A stretch of 30,994 nt of DNA from CALKYB01 sp964510575. Lineage in GTDB: Bacteria; Bdellovibrionota_C; UBA2361; SZUA-149; CALKYB01. Position 1 is the stretch's first letter, and every line of letters begins with the position of its first letter. Positions 8,479 to 15,286 of the stretch are shown here, one piece after another. The position numbers were made by a program, and so were the translations under genes. The DNA lies in the NCBI GenBank assembly GCA_964510575.1, contig CAZECN010000030.1:1-30994 (forward strand), read 5' to 3'. The notes under the pieces are model-generated. The model searched no databases and was not told the DNA's origin. It worked only from the letters and a program-made list of their open reading frames with translations.

Positions 8479-8794
8479 GCTCTTCCTCTTTTCTTTAAAT
8501 TAAACCCTCAGAATCTACTCTCTAAATAAAACTACCAGGCATCCCTGCCAGAACTAAGAGATACTGCAGGAATAGTAAAAATATTCTAAATTGCTAGCCA
8601 ATCTACTTTTTCTATGAAACTGGTTTACAGCGAATCCTCAGCTGAATCTTGGCCATACAAAGAACGCTCTAATTTTTTGTATCTACCCAATAATCTACCA
8701 ATAAAAAATCGGTCAGAGTTTGCTTGCTAAAACTTCCTCTATTGTCCAAACTTTTATCTGGCTAGATATTTTTCCTCTTTTGAAATAAATTTTC

Positions 8795-9298
8795 GTGAAA
8801 TTTTTGCGCAAAAATTTAAAATATATTTTTCTTATAATACTCGGTTGTACAAGAATGACCGGTGACCTACTGGAATTACCCTCAGTATTCGCAATTGGTG
8901 CTGCTTCTAGCGCCTCACCAGCACCTAAAGTCTTTACCTCTTTCAGAGGTTACGAAGTTTTTTCTTCTAAGTTCTATTTCGAATGGACAGATCTAAAAGG
9001 ACAAAAGATATCTCGCTTAATTACTCCAGAGAGTTACTTTGGAGCAAAAGGTCCCTATCATTATTTGCATGCATATAGAGTAGCATTAAGTTACGGACCA
9101 TTTTTACGCAGGGGGGCTTTTAAAAATCTTGTCGATGCTGTTACCTATAGCGCTATCTGTGAAGAAGCGCCTTTTATAAAAAACCTTGGGATAGACCCTT
9201 CTTCAATCAGATATCCAGTAACTATCAAAGCTATTCCAAAACCAGGAACTATTAAGAATAAAAATATCAACTTAACTTACCAAGTCCAATGCAAATAG
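8795..9298 (+). CDS. Exported protein of unknown function, beside HTTM gene
   Basis: This 167-aa protein starts with GTG and a basic-hydrophobic leader (KFLRKNLKYIFLIILGC) typical of a signal peptide. Cys18 follows LIILG and could be a poor lipobox. The mature part contains YFEWTDLKGQKISRLITPES, then GPYHYLHAYRVALSYGPFL, which has the look of a conserved domain, but I do not recognise it. The HTTM gene begins 11 bp downstream, so the two are probably co-transcribed and may work together. No strong ribosome site is visible before 8795. The DNA here is more AT-rich than the MoxR operon. Confidence 0.7.
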   Translation: MKFLRKNLKYIFLIILGCTRMTGDLLELPSVFAIGAASSASPAPKVFTSFRGYEVFSSKFYFEWTDLKGQKISRLITPESYFGAKGPYHYLHAYRVALSYGPFLRRGAFKNLVDAVTYSAICEEAPFIKNLGIDPSSIRYPVTIKAIPKPGTIKNKNINLTYQVQCK

Positions 9299-9309
9299 GT
9301 CACTAAAAG

Positions 9310-10167
9310 ATGAAAAATGGGTGGGAAGCCAAGCACTATATTATTCTGAGATTCATTCTCGGTTTTGCACTGCTACTCCATTTTGTAGAACTAATTCCTT
9401 GGGCTAGCTTAATATTCTCCAATCAAGGCATGGTTCCCGATGCAAATGTTAGTCCTCTGACTAAAGCCTTTCCAAATATTATATCAATATTCGACGACCC
9501 TTTTGCTATCAATCTTTTTAATTTTTCAGGGATCCTTGCCTCTATACTTTTCATGCTGGGATTTAAGAGTAGAGTATCTGGGCTTTGGATCTGGTATATT
9601 TTCGCATGTTACGTTGGCAGAAACCCACTAATCAACAACCCTGGCCTTTCTTTTTTAGGATGGATTCTAATTGCGAATTGTTTTATTCCCAGCGCCCCAT
9701 CAATTTTCTCTCTCTCTTCTAAATCTTCAGAGACATTAAAGTCAGAATGGAAACTACCTGATAATCTGTTTTTGGTTTTCTGGATCGTAACTTCACTAGC
9801 CTATGGCTACAGTGGGTTTACGAAACTAGGGAGTCCGAGCTGGCTAGATGGTAGCGCAGTTCATGAGGCCATGTATCTACCACTTGCTCGCCCCTCCCTA
9901 CTTCGAGATTTCATGCTTCAACTCCCCTTACCGATCTTTATGGGTCTAACCTGGGGCTCACTGGCGTTAGAGTTGTTCTATGGTTTTCTTGCCTTCTCTA
10001 AAAAACTTCGACCAGTTATTTGGTTTTTGATGATATCAATGCATTTAGGGCTACTAGTCTTAATGCAATTCGCAGAATTAAGTATTGCCATGATTCTATT
10101 TCAATTTTTTCTATTCGATCCTGATTGGGTAAAGTCTAAAAATGATTTACACAACGATCTCAGCTGA
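9310..10167 (+). CDS. HTTM-domain integral membrane protein
   Basis: This 285-aa protein has many membrane helices. Features typical of HTTM (horizontally transferred transmembrane; gamma-carboxylase/SdpB/DoxX-like) proteins are visible: an N-terminal LRFILGFALLLHF helix, the loop SNQGMVPDANVSPL, YVGRNPLINNPG before a helix, then a central YGYSGFTKLGSPSWLDGSAV segment. The family includes vitamin K-dependent gamma-carboxylase relatives and the toxin-maturation protein SdpB, so a membrane enzyme acting on an exported protein is possible. That role is inference. It sits 11 bp after the exported unknown protein and 72 bp before the Lnt-like gene. Confidence 0.75.
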   Translation: MKNGWEAKHYIILRFILGFALLLHFVELIPWASLIFSNQGMVPDANVSPLTKAFPNIISIFDDPFAINLFNFSGILASILFMLGFKSRVSGLWIWYIFACYVGRNPLINNPGLSFLGWILIANCFIPSAPSIFSLSSKSSETLKSEWKLPDNLFLVFWIVTSLAYGYSGFTKLGSPSWLDGSAVHEAMYLPLARPSLLRDFMLQLPLPIFMGLTWGSLALELFYGFLAFSKKLRPVIWFLMISMHLGLLVLMQFAELSIAMILFQFFLFDPDWVKSKNDLHNDLS

Positions 10168-10239
10168 AGGTATCGTAAAAACAGAAGTCATATCTTTAGA
10201 AATACTCTAAGTTGAGAATTGAGAATTTCTATTTTGTCT

Positions 10240-11781
10240 ATGAAACTAGAGAAAGCAAATAATTGGGAGATAGTGGCTACCGGATTGCTAATCGGGCTAG
10301 GCATCAATCCGCCAGCCTGGGTGATTGGTTCACTTGGAGTCATCCTGTTTTCCAGACAGCTTCTCTTCAAGCATGTTTCTATTAAACAAGGAGTGCTACT
10401 CGGATTTCTGATAAATATTTTGGTATTTCACTGGGTACCAGAAGTATTTAAAAATTATGCGCAAGTATCTATCTGGCTATCCATTCTGTTCTTAATTGCA
10501 GTTTCAATCTACCAAACTATAAAGTTTCTTGTTTTTCAGTCTTTATTCAACAAACTCCAATCATCCTCGGCTCTTTCAAATCTCTTTATAGCTGCTTCAC
10601 TCTGGGCATTTACTACTCTACTTTTTCCAAGTCTTGCCCCCTGGTTTCTCTCATCAACATTCATAGATCTACCTCCCATTGCACTTTTAACTCGAATGGG
10701 GGGGCCAATTTTTTGTGATATTTCTCTGATACTTCTCCTAGGAACATTTCTACTGTGCTTAGTGCAAATAGGTAAGAAGGAACCAATAACAAAGTCATTT
10801 CTCGCCTTTTTTATTCTACTATCAGGTTGTCTTCTCAACTGGAGCCTTAGTAATTCTGCTCTTAGTAAAGAGCTGGCAGGAGCAAAAAGTATTTCTGCCA
10901 CTACAATTCAAGCAAACCTTATTGTTGGATATGACTACTCAGCAGCACGGGTAAAAGTAAGAAACAAAAGACTCCAGGACCTAACAGATCAAGCCCTTAA
11001 AGCTTATCCTGAAACTGACCTGATACTCTGGACCGAGACAGCCTGGGGCTATATTTTCTGGGAAGATGAAAAAGGAATAGAAAAACATAAAAGGCGAGAC
11101 CCTCTGCCAAAGCATAAAAAACATCTACTTTTTGGCCACTACACCAGAATAGAGCCTAAATCTGAACGCAAAGAGGCTATGAAAAAAAGGCCTATTTACT
11201 ATAATTCTGCCAGTTTACTAAAGCCAGATGGCAGCTTCTCTGGGCAATATCGAAAGAAGAAACTATTCCCTTTTTCTGAAAAAGCACCCGTAAAATTTCT
11301 CGAGAAATACTTTCAAAAAGAAGCATTTGGCCTAACTGAGGGTAAGTCTAAAAAAACTGTAGATTTAAATGGAAGTCGTATAGCTGTTGGCATTTGTTTT
11401 GAGGATTTATGGACAGAAGTTTTTCAAGAAGCTACTGGAGAAGAAGATGCTTCACTTCTGGTAACATTGACTAACGGTGGATGGTTCGACCAAAGTAGCG
11501 CCACCCGGCAACACCGTGATGGAGCCCGCTGGAGAGCTGTAGAAAATGGAAGGTTTCTTCTACGTGCAGCTAACGAAGGGCCTGCCAGCTTGATCGACCC
11601 CTGGGGTCGAATAACTATTCTAACAGCTGCTGAAACTGAAACCTGGGCGCATCTTCCTCAGGTAAAACTACTTGATAAAAAAACTCTTTACTCAAAATAC
11701 GGCAACTTTGTTGTCTGGGGGCTAATATTGCTTTCTCTACCTCTCTTACTTACAAACTTTCATAAGTACAGGCCTTTATAA
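10240..11781 (+). CDS. lnt: Apolipoprotein N-acyltransferase-like enzyme (Lnt family)
   Basis: This 513-aa protein has about six N-terminal membrane helices followed by a nitrilase-fold domain. The Lnt catalytic residues are in place: Glu266 (LWTETAWG), Lys339 (QYRKKKLFPFSE) and Cys386 (VGICFEDLWTE), close to E. coli numbering (E267, K335, C387). The TLTNGGWFD, ARWRAVENGRFLLRAANEG and IDPWGRI blocks match the family. Lnt adds the third acyl chain to lipoproteins in the inner membrane. ATG 10240 was chosen over a TTG at 10219; neither has a clear ribosome site. Its place beside HTTM and exported genes raises the chance of a dedicated second copy rather than the housekeeping lnt. Confidence 0.83.
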   Translation: MKLEKANNWEIVATGLLIGLGINPPAWVIGSLGVILFSRQLLFKHVSIKQGVLLGFLINILVFHWVPEVFKNYAQVSIWLSILFLIAVSIYQTIKFLVFQSLFNKLQSSSALSNLFIAASLWAFTTLLFPSLAPWFLSSTFIDLPPIALLTRMGGPIFCDISLILLLGTFLLCLVQIGKKEPITKSFLAFFILLSGCLLNWSLSNSALSKELAGAKSISATTIQANLIVGYDYSAARVKVRNKRLQDLTDQALKAYPETDLILWTETAWGYIFWEDEKGIEKHKRRDPLPKHKKHLLFGHYTRIEPKSERKEAMKKRPIYYNSASLLKPDGSFSGQYRKKKLFPFSEKAPVKFLEKYFQKEAFGLTEGKSKKTVDLNGSRIAVGICFEDLWTEVFQEATGEEDASLLVTLTNGGWFDQSSATRQHRDGARWRAVENGRFLLRAANEGPASLIDPWGRITILTAAETETWAHLPQVKLLDKKTLYSKYGNFVVWGLILLSLPLLLTNFHKYRPL

Positions 11782-11928
11782 TATTCAATTTCTAAAGGTC
11801 ACAGTTACATAAATAAACTTAATAATATTCGTGACAGCCATTCACTGGCCTGTTGGAGATAGTTTGGTTTATCAAAGAAAGAAATCATTAGAATTAAAGG
11901 TTTCAAAAGGTTTTTTGGAGTAGTAAAA

Positions 11929-13801
11929 ATGAAGAATAAAATTTTAGTCTTTTTCGTGGCGTTCAGCTGCAGTTTTCTTACAGTTTCAGGTTCAAATATT
12001 GAACTATTTTCGATAGCTCTTGCTGATAGCGGAAATGATGGTGGTGGAAATGATGGTCCTAGTGGAGTGTACGGCACTGCCAACTCAGATGGTTCCATCA
12101 GTCCAAATGGTCATAATGCTGCCGATGTTTCTGTAACTGGACCAGCTTCTGATCCTAATGAGCATGCCAATGAATTTAGTGGGCTTGGTCCAGATTCTGG
12201 CAATCAAGAGCACGCAAACGAATTTAGTGGTCTACAAGCAGGGGACAATCCTCATGCGCCTAACACCAACAACAATCCTCCTTCTGAAGCAGGAAACAAC
12301 TCATTTGGTGGTGACGATGATGACGATGCTTCGGTTACTCAGTCTGGAAGCAATGGCAATGGCCAAACGGNNNNNNNNNNNNNNNNNNNNNNNNNNNNNN
12401 NNNNNNNNNNNNNNNNNNNNNNNNNNNNNNNNNNNNNNNNNNNNNNNNNNNNNNNNNNNNNNNNNNNNNNGCCAAACGGTTACCCCAAGTGAACCTTTTG
12501 ACCACCGAGCAAGCAGAATATCTTGTTTAAATGATAGAGGCGTTGATCCAGATTCATACGAAATAAATCAAAACCCAAATAATTCGCATATCATATCAGT
12601 AGTATACCGCGCGGAGCATGCTGATTCAGAAGTATGTAGTGATTTTGGGCATGATGGATGTGGCTGGTGCTACGTTCGTACAGCCGAACAAAGAAGAGCT
12701 TCATGCCTTGATGACCGAGGAATTGATCCTGATGCTTATGAGTTGGAGGACCACCCCAATGTAAATGGAGGTATTGTCGCCGTATTCTTTTCCAATCATG
12801 TCGATGTAATCAACTGTACTGCTGGCAGTGGCTTTGGAAATGACGGTTGCGGACTTTGTAGAATAGAGATCCTTGGCAATTCAGTACAGAACGTTGATGA
12901 GCCTGGAAATACTAGAAATCTAAACGTTAGAGATTTACAAGAAGCTCATGAATTTTCTAAACGTAAACAAGTAGGAGTTACTGGAGTAAGGCTCGTAAGG
13001 GGAGATTTGTTATTCGAAGAGAATGCCAGAATTCCTTTCGATGATAGCAGATCATTTGGTTCTCAAGAGGGATTGAATGAAGGTATTGATAGACTAGAAG
13101 ATTCTCTCAGTCGTTATAACTCAACAATTACCCATATCGGAATCGGGGACAATGCAGTAAGTGGTGGTCCAACCAATGATTTCTGCGACTATTCAGATGC
13201 TGGCCAAAACAATGGATGGGGATACAATTCATATCAACAAACTGGAGAACGATGTCCTCCAGAAAGAAATCCGAATGCAGCAGCACCTGCTCAGACAACA
13301 CCTGAAACCCCTCAGGAATGTAGAGACGCCAAGGGAATCGATAGAAATGCTTATGTCATAGTGAATCGTCATGGTGGTGTTGAATACTCTGCTGACCATC
13401 CACATCGCAGAAATTGCAACCTTGTAGGAGGTGACAATTTTGGATCAGATGGTTGTGGCGTATGTTCGATAGAAGGTGTAAACGAAGAACCCGCACCAGC
13501 TCCTGAACAGGCCACTGAACCTGTTAGTCAGGGTAATGGTGGAGCACACCCTCCTTGCAGAAATGGTTCGAATTCTGACTCCGATGGAGACGGCTATGGT
13601 TGGGAAAATGGTGGAAGCTGTATAGTAGTCACTACACAGCAAACAGTTAATAATCCAAGCACACAGTCCAGTGGTAGTAGCACACACTCCAGTGGTAAGC
13701 CTTACTGCCTAGATGCAGCAACCGCTGACTATGATGGAGATGGCTATGGTTGGGAAAACAACGAAACCTGCATAGTTCGAAACTCTGCTGCTGACAAGTA
13801 G
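11929..13801 (+). CDS. Large secreted Cys-rich repeat protein, split by assembly gap
   Basis: ATG 11929 follows a good GGAG site and begins a signal peptide. The ORF enters the N run at 12371 and resumes after it in another frame. The sequence before and after the gap shares GCCAAACGG (12362-12370 and 12471-12479); merging them gives one in-frame protein of about 587 aa. After the leader come an acidic Asn/Gly/Asp-rich linker with two EHANEFSGL repeats, then three Cys domains (12524-12670, 12704-12859, 13319-13465), each C-x-D-x-x-G-[IV]-D then F-G-x-D-G-C-G-x-C. Three shorter modules end in Cys: one with NNGWGYN (13184-13255) and two with DGDGYGWEN (13556-13621, 13706-13771). The last type recalls CBM10-like carbohydrate-binding and calcium-loop motifs. 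Probably a secreted surface or matrix protein. Confidence 0.8.
12371..12470. other. Assembly gap of exactly 100 N
   Basis: The round length indicates a scaffold join of unknown true size. The 9-base identity of the flanks suggests either that the two contigs actually overlap (no missing sequence) or that the break lies in a tandem repeat of this gene that was collapsed. Confidence 0.97.
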
Positions 13802-13823
13802 AGCTAAACAAGCAAATTAAAAG

Positions 13824-13853
13824 AAAAAGCCCGGCGAGCCGGGCTTTTTCTTT
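13824..13853 (+). terminator. Strong intrinsic terminator
   Basis: AAAAAGCCCGG and CCGGGCTTTTT pair around a CGAG loop and end in TTTTTCTTT. It lies about 25 bp after the stop of the Cys-repeat gene. The A tract on the left makes it usable on both strands. Confidence 0.9.
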
Positions 13854-13858
13854 GCCTA

Positions 13859-13917
13859 TATCCTGAAACCACTTTGAATTTCGTGTTTTCTAGGTACTTC
13901 CATGAGGTTTCAGTATA
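13859..13917 (-). repeat. 59-bp palindromic element, copy 2 (inverted)
   Basis: This is the reverse-complement partner of the element at 19-77, with equal length and about 80% identity. Most differences are clustered in the central 12 bases, while the terminal arms are conserved (GGTTTCAGTATA end perfect, the other end with one change). It lies directly after the terminator of the Cys-repeat gene. Confidence 0.72.
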
Positions 13918-13946
13918 CCTGTTGTCTCGCAGTGCTACGCACCGCT

Positions 13947-14003
13947 TATACCCCCTTTACGACAGGCACAGAAAAAGCCGGAGTTTATAGTAGGCGGGGT
14001 ATA
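13947..14003. repeat. TATACCCC / GGGGTATA inverted repeat
   Basis: TATACCCC (13947-13954) and GGGGTATA (13996-14003) form 8-bp arms 41 bp apart. The same sequence pair reappears as a tighter hairpin at 14982-15009, on the other side of the 198-aa gene, and TTATACCCCCT is identical in both places. Confidence 0.45.
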
Positions 14004-14046
14004 TTCAGGGCCCTCAGAGACTAGAAGCACCATTTTCTATAGTGGC

Positions 14047-14075
14047 TTGACAAGTTTTCCACAAGGCTCTATAAG
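14047..14075 (+). promoter_or_regulatory. Near-consensus sigma70 promoter with DnaA-box-like spacer
   Basis: TTGACA (14047-14052) is a perfect -35, followed by a 17-bp spacer and TATAAG (14070-14075). TTTTCCACA at 14055-14063 fits the DnaA-box consensus TTWTNCACA and lies between the two elements, where bound DnaA would block polymerase. Transcription would start near 14082, giving a ~250-nt leader before the 198-aa gene. Confidence 0.7.
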
Positions 14076-14091
14076 GCGGCGCGATACATCT

Positions 14092-14300
14092 CTCAGCAGG
14101 TCTGAGTGAGCTCTTTTTCATCTTTTCCTTTCCGTAGATTAACACCTGAAACCTTCTTTCAGAATTTGTCTCTATCGGCCTAAATCATGGGCTCCTGAAC
14201 AAATCCTGAGAGAGGAGAAAACCGGGCACTCGCCCGGGCGAATAGGTTATTTAATTTCGAAAAGACTAAACTTTGGAAGCTGAAGTTTGGTCTTTTCGAA
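14092..14300 (+). promoter_or_regulatory. Structured leader with three hairpins upstream of orphan gene
   Basis: Downstream of the promoter are CTCAG/CTGAG (14092-14106) followed by CTCTTTTT, then CCGGGC/GCCCGG around ACTC (14222-14237), then an 18-bp stem. In that stem TTCGAAAAGACTAAACTT (14256-14273) pairs with AAGTTTGGTCTTTTCGAA (14283-14300), with one U-G wobble and a 9-nt loop. The last stem ends 35 bases before the ATG at 14336. The set looks like a regulated 5' leader or a small RNA locus; the mechanism is unknown. Confidence 0.5.
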
Positions 14301-14335
14301 GAACATCCTTTTTACACCTACCAAGGTAAATCAAA

Positions 14336-14932
14336 ATGAAGTTTAGACAATCGTTAAACGTAAAGTTGCAAGTACAATGCAGTGTTGTAAATACAGTAAA
14401 CCTCAGCGGTGCCCTACCCTGTTTGTCGCAATGGATTAACGACGCAGACTTTAAGGCTTTTATTGAAGTATTAAAAAATAGTCTTAAATCAAAAGATCCT
14501 CAAACAAGTTTTCTTGCGGAGCGCTCACTTTGCCTCTGCTTCCTGTGGACCGCGAAATATCATACAAGCCGTGGACAATTCGTACTTGCCTCAAAAAGCG
14601 GCTTGTACGATACGATTTTGTGGCTATTGTTTCGAGATATTGAAGAAGCTTTTGGCACGAGAAATTCCGGCACCGATGGAACTGAAGTTACTCTTAATGT
14701 TACTCTTAACGAAGAATCAGTTAAGTTCCTGAACGCTTTTATCGAGTGGTGTGATAGTTTAGAATTCACTCGCTACGAACGAACAATCAGGCGCATGCCA
14801 AGTTTGATCGAAAAAGACTTAGAAGCTCTGAGGTCTAAGGTAAGAGAATTTGAATCTAGCGTGACCCCTATCAAATCTGCGGTCGCTACCACTATTGAAA
14901 CAACTGCCGAGCTAAAACAAGCAGTCAGTTAA
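14336..14932 (+). CDS. Orphan soluble protein, unknown
   Basis: This 198-aa protein matches no family I recognise. It has no signal peptide or membrane segment. Several amphipathic helices are likely, and the C-terminal part (from about residue 155: SLIEKDLEALRSKVREFESS) looks like a short coiled coil. Four Cys lie in the first 70 residues (QCS, PCL, LCLCF). The ATG is preceded by AAGG at 9 bases. The gene has its own strong promoter and a long structured leader, and is followed by a nested hairpin, so it appears to be a complete single-gene unit set apart from its neighbours. Confidence 0.68.
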   Translation: MKFRQSLNVKLQVQCSVVNTVNLSGALPCLSQWINDADFKAFIEVLKNSLKSKDPQTSFLAERSLCLCFLWTAKYHTSRGQFVLASKSGLYDTILWLLFRDIEEAFGTRNSGTDGTEVTLNVTLNEESVKFLNAFIEWCDSLEFTRYERTIRRMPSLIEKDLEALRSKVREFESSVTPIKSAVATTIETTAELKQAVS

Positions 14933-14960
14933 GAATTGCTCAGGTATCGTGTGAGGTTTT

Positions 14961-15016
14961 AGAAGAGAAAGGTTATTCGCAGGGGTATTAATCATTTTGA
15001 TTATACCCCCTCTTCT
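14961..15016 (+). terminator. Nested hairpin after the orphan gene
   Basis: GGGGTATTAATC (14982-14993) pairs with GATTATACCCC (14999-15009) with one bulge. AGAAGAG (14961-14967) and CTCTTCT (15010-15016) form an outer stem. No T run follows, so it may be a transcript-end structure rather than a standard terminator. The rest of the 354-bp gap to the next gene holds AGACGA/TCGTCT (15166-15181) and a TTGACA hexamer at 15196. Confidence 0.5.
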
Positions 15017-15195
15017 CTCTTCACAATATATCTCTGACCAGTATATCTCTTACTAATAATCTTAGATCTAAATTTAGCCCCGACTTTAAAGAATTAAGCC
15101 TATCTTTTTACTTTATATCGCTTAAAGCTAGCTAGTGTTCCTGTTGCCCAAAAGCTAAACATTTCAGACGACCAATCGTCTACATTGTAGGAATC

Positions 15196-15222
15196 TTGAC
15201 AGGCTGCCCTTCATCTTATCTT
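15196..15222 (+). promoter_or_regulatory. Possible promoter for the 639-aa gene
   Basis: TTGACA at 15196-15201 is a perfect -35 hexamer. The best -10 is TATCTT at 15217-15222 with a short 15-bp spacer, so the assignment is tentative. It lies 65-90 bp upstream of the ATG at 15287. Confidence 0.35.
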
Positions 15223-15250
15223 CTGCAATAAACATTATTATCTTCAAGGA

Positions 15251-15273
15251 TTTGGCCACAGGGTATGGCCAAA
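15251..15273 (+). promoter_or_regulatory. 8-bp hairpin just upstream of ribosome site
   Basis: TTTGGCCA (15251-15258) and TGGCCAAA (15266-15273) form a perfect stem around CAGGGTA. The AGAGG ribosome site follows 2-7 bases later and the ATG is at 15287. The stem could tune translation or be an operator. Confidence 0.4.
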
Positions 15274-15286
15274 AAAGAGGCAAAAA

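Noticed and set aside
12158..12370. ORF in the second frame upstream of the N gap (MSMPMNLVGL...) as the true start of the Cys-repeat gene.
   Set aside because: It has no signal peptide or ribosome site, and it exists only because the 100 N shift the frame; the 11929 frame joins the downstream part when the shared 9 bases are merged.
14146..14162. CTGAAA...TTTCAG as a third copy of the 59-bp element.
   Set aside because: Only the six-base arms match; loop length and the rest of the element do not.
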